NCBI RefSeq assembly: GCF_029360705.1
Contig: NZ_JARKMX010000008.1
Span: 496,001-560,000, forward strand
Source: Paraflavitalea pollutisoli
Lineage (GTDB): Bacteria > Bacteroidota > Bacteroidia > Chitinophagales > Chitinophagaceae
Reading direction: 5' to 3'
DNA: 64,000 bases
The notes below the pieces were generated by a model. The model had not been told where the DNA came from and ran no database searches. It worked only from the letters and a program-made list of their open reading frames with translations. Positions 52,756 to 62,656 of this stretch are shown in pieces (positions within the stretch are counted from its first letter, which is position 1; every line of letters begins with the position of its first letter). The position numbers and the translations under genes were made by a program.

Positions 52756-52954
52756 ATAGTAGGTTTACTGCATCCTGTACAAACCTGGTGCCCGCGATCG
52801 GTCATTTTTGTCAGCCGAATGTCATGCTGATCCGCCAAGGGTGTCAAGTCTACCCAATAACCTGATTATTCCTTTTCGCGTAAGCGCCTTTTCCTGATTG
52901 GGTCAGGGGATGCTGCTGCAACCAGACAATTTTGCAGCACCAAAACAACCCAAC

Positions 52955-55345
52955 ATGAATGTAGCCACCCTCCGGCTAAGGCAAGTGTTATTTGCCCTGG
53001 CAGTGCTTTTTTTGTCCCTCCTACCCTTTTCCACCTGGTGTCAATCTATACCCTCCATCAAAGGTCTTGTCGTTACCTCCGATGGCAAGCCCGCCTCCTA
53101 TGTGACCATTTCCTTATCGGGCAAACACAAGCCCGTTATCACCAACGACTCGGGTGTATTTGTGATGCAACAGGTGCCACCCGGTAACTATGTAGTATCG
53201 GCTACGCTGGTGGGTCATCAGCCGGTGCAGCAAGCCGTGCAGGTAGAAGCCGGCAAGACCAGCCAGCTCACCCTGCATCTCAATACCTCCGAAAACAGCC
53301 TCTCTGAAGTGATCGTCAGCGCCAACGCTAAATCGTATATCGCTGCCAAGGCATCAACTTCTTTGCGCTTGAATGCCGAGTTGATAGAAATCCCCCAAAA
53401 CATAACGGTGGCCACCCGCCAAACGCTCACTGACATGGGCCTGCTCACCAAAAGCGAGATCTTCCGTATCTCCAGCGCCATTACGAAAAGTTATGGGTCC
53501 GAGCTCGATCTTACTTTCCAGATACGTGGCATGGATGCTACCTATGGTACTTACCGCAACGGTGTAGGTGGTCCCATCTGGTGGAATGCCCAGGAAGATG
53601 CTGCGATGATCGAACGCATGGAGTTTGTAAAAGGCCCGGCTGGTTTCATGCTCTCCAATGCCGAGCCCGGTGGATTGGTGAACGTTGTCACGAAACAACC
53701 CACCCGCCAGCGCATTACTGAAGTTGGTTTTGGTATTGGCAGCTGGAACATGATGCGGACCTATGCAGACCTCGGCGGCGAGTTTGTCAAAGATGGTAAA
53801 CTCTCCTACCGCTTCAACATCGGCGCAGAGAAGAAAAATGAATACTATCAGTTCGGTGACTTCTACCGCTATTGGATATGCCCCGTGATCAAGTATGATT
53901 TCAGTGAGCATACAAGCATCACACTCGAGCATAACTATGTGAAAGCAGCTGCCCTGGCCAACTCGCAGTATTCGGTTACGATCAACGAAGATTTCAAAGC
54001 CTTACCGGTAGACCTGGCCGTGGTAGATCCCAACCTCAACAAGTTCTGGGGCGCCGATGTTTACAACCGGGTGCACCTGAAGCACAAGTTCAACGAAGAC
54101 TGGACCCTCAATGTGCAGGCGGCTCACATGACCACCGATTGGGATGGTACCACGATGTATCCCGAAGGATTGAGCCCTACCAAGGATACGCTCTATCGCT
54201 ATGTATTCTCCAGCGACTGGACCGGTAAGCTCACCAATATGCAGTTGTTTGCCGATGGTAAGTTTTTTACCGGTCGACATATCGAGCACAAAGTATTATT
54301 GGGTATCGATTATGGCAATGGCAGCGAAGGCAGTACTTCCAATGGTAACTGGGGGGAGAACAAATATCCCCTGGCTCTTCAGCAACCTATCTACTATTTG
54401 CCCAAGGCCGATTTTGTATTGGACCCTGCCAATGAAACATCCTGGCTGTCGACCAACAAATGGCAGGCCCTGTATGTACAGGACCATATCAAAGTGTACG
54501 ATAAACTGATCGTTACCCTCGCAGGTCGCTATACCCAGTTGAAGACCGGTCAGGATTATGTAGATGAGAATGATCCGAAGTATGAAGTGACCGATAACAA
54601 GTTCACTCCCCGGCTTGGGCTCACCTATCTCTTTACGCCCAACCTGTCGGCCTATGTGATGCACGATGAAAGTTTTCTGTCACAGCGGGGTGCCATTTTC
54701 GGCGGTGGCCGGTTGCCGGCGTTGATCGGCAGCAACAATGAGATCGGAGTAAAGGCGCTTTTGTTTAACCGGCAATTGTCTGTCACTGCTTCGGTGTACG
54801 ACATGCGCAAGAATGAAGTGGGAACGGCTGATTTTGCCCACCCTGGATTTTTCCTGAAGACCGGGCAGATCCGCAGTACCGGCCTTGACCTCGATATCGC
54901 TGGTAAGATCAACGCCAACCTGTATGTCAACATCAACTACGCCTATGTCGATCCACTCATCACCAAAGACGAAGATGAAACCCTGATCGGCATCCAGAAT
55001 GCAGGCACCTGTCGTAATCTGGCCAATGCCTGGGTGAAATACCAGATCAACAGTGGTGTGTTGCGCGGACTGGGATTGGGCGCCGGCATGCAGTATACCG
55101 ACAAACGTGGAGCGGTATCGCCGGGATGGAACCACGACAAAGGCAATCGTTACCTACCCGCCTACACTTTGTTTGATGCGGCGCTCAGCTATACCACCGG
55201 TAAATTCAGTGTCAACCTGAATGCCTACAACCTGGCCAATAAGCGTTACGCGACTGGTGGCTGGTGGTACCCTGAATTTGGCGAGTACCTGTTTTACCAG
55301 GGCACGCCTGCCAATTTCAGGTTGCAAACCACCTTCCGTTTGTAA
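52955..55345 (+). CDS. TonB-dependent siderophore-type receptor
   Basis: A 796-residue receptor. Signal peptide, then a carboxypeptidase-regulatory-like domain (SIKGLVVTSDGKPASYVTISLSGKHK), plug (IPQNITVATRQTLTDMGL, then QIRGMDATYGTYRNGVGG, MERMEFVKGPAGFMLSNAEPGGLVNVVTKQP) and a 22-strand barrel ending in FRLQTTFRL. The plug is that of the siderophore receptor family (FecA/FhuE-like). No STN domain. ATG 52955 begins the signal peptide. Monocistronic, with a strong terminator behind it. Confidence 0.93.
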   Translation: MNVATLRLRQVLFALAVLFLSLLPFSTWCQSIPSIKGLVVTSDGKPASYVTISLSGKHKPVITNDSGVFVMQQVPPGNYVVSATLVGHQPVQQAVQVEAGKTSQLTLHLNTSENSLSEVIVSANAKSYIAAKASTSLRLNAELIEIPQNITVATRQTLTDMGLLTKSEIFRISSAITKSYGSELDLTFQIRGMDATYGTYRNGVGGPIWWNAQEDAAMIERMEFVKGPAGFMLSNAEPGGLVNVVTKQPTRQRITEVGFGIGSWNMMRTYADLGGEFVKDGKLSYRFNIGAEKKNEYYQFGDFYRYWICPVIKYDFSEHTSITLEHNYVKAAALANSQYSVTINEDFKALPVDLAVVDPNLNKFWGADVYNRVHLKHKFNEDWTLNVQAAHMTTDWDGTTMYPEGLSPTKDTLYRYVFSSDWTGKLTNMQLFADGKFFTGRHIEHKVLLGIDYGNGSEGSTSNGNWGENKYPLALQQPIYYLPKADFVLDPANETSWLSTNKWQALYVQDHIKVYDKLIVTLAGRYTQLKTGQDYVDENDPKYEVTDNKFTPRLGLTYLFTPNLSAYVMHDESFLSQRGAIFGGGRLPALIGSNNEIGVKALLFNRQLSVTASVYDMRKNEVGTADFAHPGFFLKTGQIRSTGLDLDIAGKINANLYVNINYAYVDPLITKDEDETLIGIQNAGTCRNLANAWVKYQINSGVLRGLGLGAGMQYTDKRGAVSPGWNHDKGNRYLPAYTLFDAALSYTTGKFSVNLNAYNLANKRYATGGWWYPEFGEYLFYQGTPANFRLQTTFRL

Positions 55346-55405
55346 ACCGCTCACTTATCTTGTTCATGAGGCGGACAGTGTTCGTATCAAAAGCTTATAA
55401 CAGTA

Positions 55406-55437
55406 AACCCGCGGTTCAGCCACCGCGGGTTTTTTGT
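55406..55437 (+). terminator. Terminator of the siderophore receptor
   Basis: A nine-pair stem (AACCCGCGG with CCGCGGGTT), eight-base loop, then TTTTTG. Strong rho-independent terminator. Confidence 0.85.
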
Positions 55438-55505
55438 GGGGCATGCGTACGACATCAAGTTCCAACAGGCTGGCTGATCAGCGGCCGGACCCCATAGCTG
55501 CCGCG

Positions 55506-56558
55506 CTATTTGGCCTTCACACTGATCTTGCCATCCTGCTGGTCGGTGATCTCGTATTTGGTACCCAGCTTGGGAAACAGGGCTTCTACCAGTTGATCGG
55601 TGTTACCCTTGAATTTTACGGAATAGGATCCGGTGCCGCTCGACAGTGATTTCTCCAGTGATTGGTAGTCCGGTGTTTCGCTGAGCAACTTCGCAAAGGC
55701 ACTATAGCTCGCAAAGTTGGCGTTGGCCAGTACCACTTCGATCTCGTTGATGCCTCCTGGTTGGGAAGAAGAGCTGCCTGGAATATTGTTGACATCGATC
55801 TTCAACGAATCGCGTACCCGGGCAATGTATTGCACGGCCTGTATGACCCCGTCTTCCATCACAGCGGCAGTAGCCGGGTCGCTGTTGCTGGTGCCCACCA
55901 AACCCAGTACCGATACATTTTTGCCAGTGCGCGATTCTACCCGAAACACGTGGGAGACGATCACGTCCCTGGTTTCGGGATTGATCAGTTTGAGGTTGAA
56001 GCCCATCTTCACGACCTTCTTGCCACTACCGACACCCAATACCTGTACTTTCTTGGACTTATCGCTGAACTCGATCACTTCTCCTGTGACCACGATCTGG
56101 GCGCCCAGCTGCTTGCCTGCCTTGGGGGCTTTGCGGCTGCTGAGTTCTGTATTGCCGGCATTGATCTCACCCGTCAGATCGTCGTTGTGTTGCAGGCTCT
56201 CCAGTACGCGGAAGCAGTTGACGCCCTGCAACGCATTGGTGAGCATGGTGGTGAGGTTTTCGCCCAGTGTAGGTGGTATGGTGACCGCCGGTGTGGCAGC
56301 GCCATTGCCGCCCTTTAGAATATCGAGTCCCTTGAGAATATTGTTGCTGCGGGCATTGCTGCCTGTAGCAGCTTGTTGTTGCTGATCGGTGGTACTGGTG
56401 GTTACCGTGAAGCGGGTCACGCTCATGCGCGCGCGGCTTTCGATGGGCATGCCCGCGCATTGTTGTTTGACCTGTTCGATGCTGAACTTTTCATCGGTTT
56501 GGGAAAAGCCTGCTGCGCTGACCAGCAGCAGGGGCAATAACAGCGTGTTGCGTTTCAT
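55506..56558 (-). CDS. CsgG/HfaB-like outer-membrane assembly protein
   Basis: A 350-residue exported protein (MKRNTLLLPLLLVSAAGFSQ). The central region, GENLTTMLTNALQGVNCFRVLESLQ, GAQIVVTGEVIEFSD and FNLKLINPETRDVIVSH, is the CsgG/HfaB fold, known from curli and holdfast secretion. The usual lipobox Cys is absent, so it may be soluble. No curli or holdfast genes lie nearby; the role is open. Downstream of the DUF5018-type lipoprotein gene by 42 bp. Confidence 0.72.
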   Translation of the reverse strand: MKRNTLLLPLLLVSAAGFSQTDEKFSIEQVKQQCAGMPIESRARMSVTRFTVTTSTTDQQQQAATGSNARSNNILKGLDILKGGNGAATPAVTIPPTLGENLTTMLTNALQGVNCFRVLESLQHNDDLTGEINAGNTELSSRKAPKAGKQLGAQIVVTGEVIEFSDKSKKVQVLGVGSGKKVVKMGFNLKLINPETRDVIVSHVFRVESRTGKNVSVLGLVGTSNSDPATAAVMEDGVIQAVQYIARVRDSLKIDVNNIPGSSSSQPGGINEIEVVLANANFASYSAFAKLLSETPDYQSLEKSLSSGTGSYSVKFKGNTDQLVEALFPKLGTKYEITDQQDGKISVKAK

Positions 56559-56600
56559 ACAAAGAAGGTGTATAAGGGTGATAAAATGTGGTGTACTGCG

Positions 56601-58106
56601 TTAGAAAGTAACTTCGTTGGCCAGGGTGTTGCCCGAATAACTATTACCGGTAAAATTGACCACCGCCGTTTTCTTATAGATAATGCCATAGCCGCCACTG
56701 TTGGTGATGGTACAGTTGGTGGCGACCGGCTTGGCAGTATAGTCGCAGGAGCCAAAGTTCAGCGCTGCTTTTTTGTTGGCTACGCAGGCGGCGTTGCTGT
56801 GGAGGTTCGATCCTGCCCCATCCACGGTGCAATAGTTCAGGCTGATCTCGGGATCGTTGCTTTCCAGCTGCAAGCCCAGCCATACGCCTTTGCCCGCTTT
56901 ATAACCCACCAGGCGGATAGGATTGGCGGCCGTGCCGTTGGCGATGAAGGTGCCTTTGCCGATGTATTGTTTATCGAGGTTGAGGCCGGCATCGGTGTGG
57001 AATTGCATCGTAACACCCGGCGACACCGTCATCTTCTGGTAGAGCCCGATACTTTCGAAAATGTAGTACGGTACCGACAGCTTTGGGATGGTCACATTGC
57101 TACGCAGTCCGCTTTTGCCATGCACTTCGATGTAGTTGTTGCCGTTGGTGCCATAATTGCTGGGTGCATCGAGCGAACCGATCTCATTGATGGTAATGCA
57201 CAGTGGTGCCGTGGTGTTGCCGGAAAAGCTGTTGTTGCTGAAAGCGGTGAAGATGGTGCGGTCGTAGGAATAACCATTGTCTTCGTCGCGGATACCGTAT
57301 CCCTTGTTGTCTTTAAAAGTACAGTTGCGGATCGTTATTTTGGAGTTGTTCAGGAAATACGCATTGTCCGAAAAGAACAAGGCGGCATTGTTGGCACCCG
57401 CGCCGGCATGCTGAATAGTTACATACTCCCATTGGTTTTCGGCATGCTTCGAGTTTTGTTTGACGCCCATCCAGGATCCGGCAGTCGCCGTTTTGCCTTC
57501 CAGGAGGATGGGTTTGGCGGCCGTGCCTACCATCTTCAACCATTCATCGCTCGACGATATGGTGATGCCGGCAGCCTCGCCATTGAACTGAATGCGTACG
57601 CCGGGTTTGATGGTGAGGGTTTTATTGGATTTGAGTACGATGGCGCAGGAAACGATGTAGTCTATCCCGTCGCCCCGGTCTTCCCATACGGCAGGCACGT
57701 TGTTGCAATCGATGGTGAGCGGCTGCAGGGCTTCTACAGACACGGTAACGGTATAAGTTTGTTGGCTGTTGTCTTCTGCCGTAACGGTATAGGTTACCGC
57801 TTTGCTGAAGTCCCTGGCTTGTGCCGGTTGGGGCGAAATGCTGGCCTTGGCCGACAGGGTGATGGTGGGGGTCAATGCCGTGATGGCTGTTCCGTGAGGC
57901 ACGGTGGCCGTGATGCTGGTGCCGGTAATAGTAGCATTGACGGTGGTACCATTCAGGGAAAAGGAAAAGGCGGTGATGGCTTTCTCGGATGATTTTGGCC
58001 GGGTATTGGTGGAATCTTCTCCGGCATCTTTGGAGCAGCCGGGGGCACTAACGAAAAGACAGAGCGACAGGAATAGTCGCCAAACAGTCAGGTTTGTTTT
58101 TTTCAC
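56601..58106 (-). CDS. DUF5018-type lipoprotein with right-handed beta-helix-like repeats
   Basis: A 501-residue lipoprotein starting at GTG 58106 (VKKTNLTVWRLFLSLCLFVSAPGC, lipobox APGC). Residues about 40-130 form a DUF5018-like domain (ITAFSFSLNGTTVNATITGTSITATVPHGTAI...YTVTAEDNSQQTYTVTV). The rest is made of turn-rich repeats (ITIRNCTFKDNKGYGI, NNSFSGNT, NCTITNSGGYGI) typical of parallel beta-helices as in polysaccharide-binding surface proteins. An upstream in-frame start to 58238 would precede the signal and overlap the regulator terminator. It may be co-transcribed with the CsgG-like gene. Confidence 0.75.
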   Translation of the reverse strand: MKKTNLTVWRLFLSLCLFVSAPGCSKDAGEDSTNTRPKSSEKAITAFSFSLNGTTVNATITGTSITATVPHGTAITALTPTITLSAKASISPQPAQARDFSKAVTYTVTAEDNSQQTYTVTVSVEALQPLTIDCNNVPAVWEDRGDGIDYIVSCAIVLKSNKTLTIKPGVRIQFNGEAAGITISSSDEWLKMVGTAAKPILLEGKTATAGSWMGVKQNSKHAENQWEYVTIQHAGAGANNAALFFSDNAYFLNNSKITIRNCTFKDNKGYGIRDEDNGYSYDRTIFTAFSNNSFSGNTTAPLCITINEIGSLDAPSNYGTNGNNYIEVHGKSGLRSNVTIPKLSVPYYIFESIGLYQKMTVSPGVTMQFHTDAGLNLDKQYIGKGTFIANGTAANPIRLVGYKAGKGVWLGLQLESNDPEISLNYCTVDGAGSNLHSNAACVANKKAALNFGSCDYTAKPVATNCTITNSGGYGIIYKKTAVVNFTGNSYSGNTLANEVTF

Positions 58107-58180
58107 GCTATAAGTTTTTTGGTTAATAGTGGGCCCGAAACTGGTATGGCCCTTATGACCAGCAAATAGCAGCGTTCCTA

Positions 58181-58215
58181 AAAACAAAAAAACAGCCGTT
58201 TGGTATTTGGCTGTT
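58181..58215 (-). terminator. Terminator of the second two-component operon
   Basis: On the minus strand AACAGCC and GGCTGTT (58191-58215) form a seven-pair stem, followed by TTTTTGTTTT. It separates the regulator gene from the DUF5018-type gene. Confidence 0.8.
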
Positions 58216-58255
58216 CTGATTGGTATACGACAAACCAATGCCCGGAAAACATCAT

Positions 58256-59053
58256 TTACCGGAAATGGAGGGGCGATGTGTTTTTGATGAGGGCGTTGAG
58301 CCGTTCCTTACCGGTACGTGACAGCGGCAGCGGTTCGGCGACATGCCGTAAGGTGACGGTCATGCTTTTATTGATCCTGGCGATATGTCGCAGGTTGATG
58401 ATATAGCTGTCGTGGCTGCGGCAGAATTTGAGTGGGGCCAGGTGTTCTGCCCATACGCCGATGCCTTTGGAGGTGGTTAGTTTTTCTATTTTATGGCTCC
58501 CTTCTTCTTCCAATACATACAGGGCGGTATACTGATCGATGGCTTTACCATACACCAGGTTTTTGATCTTGACGGGAATGCTGCCTTCGGCGAGGTTGAC
58601 CCAGATCAGTTGTTCGTCGAGTTGCTCGGTGATGAGGTTGTGCAGCAGGGTTTCCAGTTGCCTTACCCCCACCTGCCCCACCTGTTTTTCCCATACTTTG
58701 CGCAGGTTATCTTCCAGCTCCTGTTGTACATAGGGTTTGGCCAGGTAGCCGAGGCCACAACGGCGTATCTCGAGGATATTGTTATCGATGTGCGCGGTGG
58801 TGAACAATACATCGAAACCCGGATGTTTGAAATGCCTGATCACCTCAAATCCGCCGCGGATCTCGTCCTGCAGTTGTATGTCGAGGAATACGAGCTGGGG
58901 GTTCAGGCGGGTGATCTTCTCTACGGCTTCTTCGATGGTGGTGCAGATGGCCAGGATCTTCACCCGTTCGTCGATGGCGGTCAGCAATTTCTTCAGCCGG
59001 TTGCTGTGAATGGGTTCGTCTTCTACGATTATACAATTCAGTATGGTGTCCAT
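58256..59053 (-). CDS. LytTR-family response regulator
   Basis: A 265-residue regulator. Receiver: IIVEDEP (E11, D12), phosphoacceptor D58 (LVFLDIQL), conserved Thr in LFTTAH and Lys in LAKPYVQ. The LytTR domain has GIGVWAEHLAPLKFCRSHDSYIINLRHIARINKS, a common variant of the DNA-binding part. The gene overlaps the kinase gene end by 16 bp, so they are translated together. Confidence 0.92.
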   Translation of the reverse strand: MDTILNCIIVEDEPIHSNRLKKLLTAIDERVKILAICTTIEEAVEKITRLNPQLVFLDIQLQDEIRGGFEVIRHFKHPGFDVLFTTAHIDNNILEIRRCGLGYLAKPYVQQELEDNLRKVWEKQVGQVGVRQLETLLHNLITEQLDEQLIWVNLAEGSIPVKIKNLVYGKAIDQYTALYVLEEEGSHKIEKLTTSKGIGVWAEHLAPLKFCRSHDSYIINLRHIARINKSMTVTLRHVAEPLPLSRTGKERLNALIKNTSPLHFR

Positions 59054-61230
59054 ATCAATAAGGTTGTATGCGGAAAGCTAAAGGTGGCCCGGGTGCCTGC
59101 CGGTTGACCACTCGCATCAGCGAGGTCTTCGATGGCAAAAGCTGATTGGTTGTTGGGCTGCCATATCTTCATCAATTTACCAGCCAAAGTGGTGCCATAA
59201 GAGGTGCGCTGGCCATTGGAAGTGCGGGCGGCCTGCCGGCCAATACCATTGTCTTCTACGGAACAATGGAGTTGCAGCCCTTCCATGACCACTTTTACGC
59301 GCAGCCGGCCGCCCCGGTCCGATTTAAAGGCATGGCGGAGGGCATTTTCCACCAATACCTGGAAGATCATGGGGGGCACGAGGGTACTTTCCGTATCGAT
59401 GGCATCATCGATGTCCAGTTCGTATTGGATATGGTTGTCGGGAAACTGCAGGCGTGCCAGTTGGAAATAGTCGTCGAGAAAGTCGATCTCGGCTTTGAGG
59501 GTCACCTGGTTGGCGAATGAATGGCTGAGCACGTTGCGGATGAGCCGGCTGAAACGCAACAGGTAACTGCTGGCACTGGCTTTGTTGCCGTGTTCGATGA
59601 GGCTGTTGATAACCTCCAGGGTGGCGCTGACGAAATGGGTATCCAGTTGGGCTTTCAGGGCGTCTTGCCGTAACTGTACCTGTTGCAGCTGGAAGCGGTC
59701 GCGTTCTCTTTTGCGGTAGAAATAAAAGACCACCAGTAAGACGGCGAGCACCGCAATGCCGATGATGACGGCGGTCCTGATCTTTTCTTTGTTTTGCTCG
59801 GCAGCGATGGCGAAGCGTTTCTCTGTCTCGAGTTTGATGGAGTCGGATTGCAGGTCGAAGTAGAACTGGTCCTGCAGCTGGGTGAGCTTCCGGGTATTGG
59901 TGAGGTTGGTGGTACTGTCTTTCAGTTGTACAAACTGCTTGTAATGATAGAGGGCTTTGCTGGCTGCGCCCCTTTCTGTATACAGATTGGTCAATCCTTC
60001 GTGTGCCGACTGCTGTACCGACAGTTCGCCAATTTGTTTACTGATCTGCAGGGCCACGGTGAAATATTGTTCAGCTTTGGCCCATTGCTGTTGTGCGGCG
60101 TATACGATACCCATATTGGCATGGACGGAGGAGATGAGTAGGGAGTCGCCCATGGCCTGGAACATACTCAACGCTTTTTCATAACCTTGCAGTGCTTCCG
60201 GAAAATGGCGCAGGTCGCTGTGTACATTTCCGATCAAGTTGTAAGCGTTGGCGACGACGGCCTCATTGCCGATCTCGGTGCCCAGTTTCAATCCCAGCGA
60301 GTCGTATGCCAGGGCTTCCGGAAATTTGTCGAGCTGGTAATAGATCTCTCCGATATTGTTGGCCAGGGTAGCGATGCTGTTCTTGTCATCAATGCTGCGT
60401 GCGAGATCGATAGCGATGTTGTAGTGCTTCAGCGCTTCGGTATGGTTGTTTTGCCCTGCATACACATTGGCAATATTTCCGTGGTCGGTGACGATATTGG
60501 CCGTTTTCTTCAGCTCGGTATCCGTCTTTAGGGCTTTCAACAGGTATTCCAGGGCTTTGGGGTAATGTCCCTGTAGTTTATGCACGGTGCCGATGTTGCT
60601 GTAAGCGGCGGCGATGCGCTCGTTGTCCTGCTGCTGCATGAAAATGTCCAGGGCGGCGTTGAAGGCCTGCAACGACTGGGGCTGGTCGCCGGTGTATTGG
60701 TAAATGGCGCCTTTGTTGTTATAGCAATCGGCTTCCCCTTTTTTGTCACCAATCGATTGCCTGATCTGTATGCAGGAGTCGAGGTAATTGATGGCGACGG
60801 TGTACTGTGCCTGGTAAATATAATTGATGGCGATGCCGTTGTAGTTGTCGGCGATGCCTTTTGGGTTGTTGATGGTGCGGTACAGCGATTGGGAGGTTTG
60901 GTAATCGGTCGAAGACGCCGGGAAATCGCCGGTGGTGGAATAGGCCACGCCCCGGTTGTAGTAAGCCAGTGCCTGGCCTTTGGTCCAGTGTAGTTGATGG
61001 GCGAGCGTCAAAGCTTCGCTACAATACTTAAAAGCTTCCGTTGGATTGATGCCGGCATAGTTGCGGCCAAGCTGGTTGAGTAGCAGTACCCGGTGCGTGT
61101 CTTTGGCGGCAGCGGGTAGTACTTTGAGTAGGGAGTCGATAAGGGGCTGCCCTTGCAGTTGTGCCTGTAGTTGGCAGCCGGTGAGGAGGCTGAATGCGAT
61201 GAGGAATGCCCGGAAAAACCTTTTTTTCAT
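59038..61230 (-). CDS. TPR-containing LytS-type sensor kinase with atypical H-box
   Basis: A 730-residue kinase. After the signal peptide, seven or so TPR repeats (about 40-440, for example YYNRGVAYSTTGDFPASSTDYQTSQSLY, AAYSNIGTVHKLQGHYPKALEYLLKALK). A coiled segment and a membrane helix follow (near 486-506, AVIIGIAVLAVLLVVFYFY). The His-kinase region has LDTHFVSATLEVINSL, where LytS-type proteins have LNPHFLFN; phosphoacceptor H532 is kept, but neighbouring residues differ. The ATP-binding region carries FQVLVENALRHAF and the G box EDNGIGR. Probably phosphorylates the overlapping LytTR regulator. Confidence 0.88.
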   Translation of the reverse strand: MKKRFFRAFLIAFSLLTGCQLQAQLQGQPLIDSLLKVLPAAAKDTHRVLLLNQLGRNYAGINPTEAFKYCSEALTLAHQLHWTKGQALAYYNRGVAYSTTGDFPASSTDYQTSQSLYRTINNPKGIADNYNGIAINYIYQAQYTVAINYLDSCIQIRQSIGDKKGEADCYNNKGAIYQYTGDQPQSLQAFNAALDIFMQQQDNERIAAAYSNIGTVHKLQGHYPKALEYLLKALKTDTELKKTANIVTDHGNIANVYAGQNNHTEALKHYNIAIDLARSIDDKNSIATLANNIGEIYYQLDKFPEALAYDSLGLKLGTEIGNEAVVANAYNLIGNVHSDLRHFPEALQGYEKALSMFQAMGDSLLISSVHANMGIVYAAQQQWAKAEQYFTVALQISKQIGELSVQQSAHEGLTNLYTERGAASKALYHYKQFVQLKDSTTNLTNTRKLTQLQDQFYFDLQSDSIKLETEKRFAIAAEQNKEKIRTAVIIGIAVLAVLLVVFYFYRKRERDRFQLQQVQLRQDALKAQLDTHFVSATLEVINSLIEHGNKASASSYLLRFSRLIRNVLSHSFANQVTLKAEIDFLDDYFQLARLQFPDNHIQYELDIDDAIDTESTLVPPMIFQVLVENALRHAFKSDRGGRLRVKVVMEGLQLHCSVEDNGIGRQAARTSNGQRTSYGTTLAGKLMKIWQPNNQSAFAIEDLADASGQPAGTRATFSFPHTTLLIWTPY

Positions 61231-61391
61231 AGCTAAGTTTTGGGTGTAAGGGCGGGTCCGGTCATGGCAAGATAGGATAATTTATGGATCAGCTATTGGT
61301 TGGTTACGGGTATGAATATACTTGCCCGCCACCAGCGTTGTAAAAGGAGCCAGTGACGGGCAATAGCAGGCGTGTGCTTATTCGGTTTGCT

Positions 61392-62591
61392 TTAGTTGAA
61401 CTCCCACCCTTTGGCGGTTGCTATGGATCGATCGCAACTGGCGGCGCCGGGATTACCGGTTATGCTGATTTCTCTTGAAATGTTCTTGTTGTGAAGCGTT
61501 TTGAATAAGCTATTCAGGGCGTCTGCTGTGAATAGGTTGTTACTGCAGGTAACTTGCTTAAGTGCCGTGTCCTTTGACAGGTCGAGCGCTTTGAGTTGGT
61601 TTCTTCCACTGTAAAAATAAATCAGTTTCGTGTTTTGCGACAGATCCAATGTAGTAATCTGGTTATTTTGACAATCAAATTGGACGAGTCCGGGGTTGTG
61701 GGTTACATCCAGGTTGCTAATTTGGTTGGAGGCGCAGAATAGCCAGGAGAGTGCAGGCTGACGCGAAACATCGATCGTTTTCAGCCGATTGGCGGCGCAC
61801 TCCAATTGTTCGAGCAGGACGTTCTCCATAACGTTCAATTCGGTTAGCTGATTGCCAGATACATCAAGTCCGGTCAGCTTTTTATTGTTGGAAATATCCA
61901 ATTGGGTCAATGCGCAACTCCTTACCGTGAGACCTAGCAGACGTGTGTTTTTCGAAACATCCAAGGATCCGAGGCGGTTACTGTCGCAGTTCAACCTCAT
62001 GAGCGACGTGTGAAGAGAGATATTTAGAGAGGTCAGGTTGTTTTTCACGACAGACAGGACGCCCAGCTTGGGGCAGTTGGATAAGTCGATCGTCTGGACC
62101 GCGTTGCCCGCCAGGGTTAAGTATCCCAATAAAGGATTCTTCGTTACGTCTAACTGAGTCAACTTGTTTCTGTCCAACATCAAACCCGATAGATAAGCGT
62201 TGCGCGTTACGTCAATAGCCGTCAGCTGACCGTCGGTGCATTGAAAAGATACGAGTGATGGGTTTTCCCGCACATCGATTTCGGTAAGGCTACCGGAAAA
62301 GATATGGAATCTGTTAATGTCAGTTCCTGTTATGGTAACCTGATATTCCCTGGGCGATGTGAAAGTGTGCGATATGTTCTGTTGGTCTGCCGAAACGATC
62401 TCCGTTTTCTCTCCGTCTCCCCAGTTGATCAAAAGATTTTTGCCGGAAATGAAAAAAGATTCCGTACTGGAGGTTTTTAATTTCAGGCTCATTTTACCAA
62501 TGAGGCCTGCGGGTGGGCGAGTTGGGTCTTCTTTTCCTTTGGAGCAGGCGGTCAGTACGATGGTCGTCAGGGCGAATAGGTATATCTTCAT
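61392..62591 (-). CDS. Leucine-rich-repeat-like lipoprotein
   Basis: A 399-residue lipoprotein (MKIYLFALTTIVLTAC, lipobox LTAC). An N-terminal beta domain (about 30-100) precedes about thirteen repeats of the pattern LxxLDVSxNxxLxxLxxxxNxLTxLDVS (LTQLDVTKNPLLGYLTLAGNAV, LTGLDVSGNQLTELNV). This is the short 'LDVSxN' LRR type found in Bacteroidota surface proteins, probably a binding scaffold. ATG 62591 is preferred because the lipoprotein signal starts there. It is divergent from the exporter gene. Confidence 0.8.
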   Translation of the reverse strand: MKIYLFALTTIVLTACSKGKEDPTRPPAGLIGKMSLKLKTSSTESFFISGKNLLINWGDGEKTEIVSADQQNISHTFTSPREYQVTITGTDINRFHIFSGSLTEIDVRENPSLVSFQCTDGQLTAIDVTRNAYLSGLMLDRNKLTQLDVTKNPLLGYLTLAGNAVQTIDLSNCPKLGVLSVVKNNLTSLNISLHTSLMRLNCDSNRLGSLDVSKNTRLLGLTVRSCALTQLDISNNKKLTGLDVSGNQLTELNVMENVLLEQLECAANRLKTIDVSRQPALSWLFCASNQISNLDVTHNPGLVQFDCQNNQITTLDLSQNTKLIYFYSGRNQLKALDLSKDTALKQVTCSNNLFTADALNSLFKTLHNKNISREISITGNPGAASCDRSIATAKGWEFN

Positions 62592-62656
62592 ATTATCGTG
62601 CGATGCTGTTTTAGGCAAGGTATGAAATTTATGTACCTTTCAGGCAACCAACGCGT

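Noticed and set aside
61321-61371. Terminator downstream of the LRR lipoprotein gene
   Set aside because: Arms TTGCCCG/CGGGCAA are far apart (about 38 bases) and there is no T run on the minus strand.
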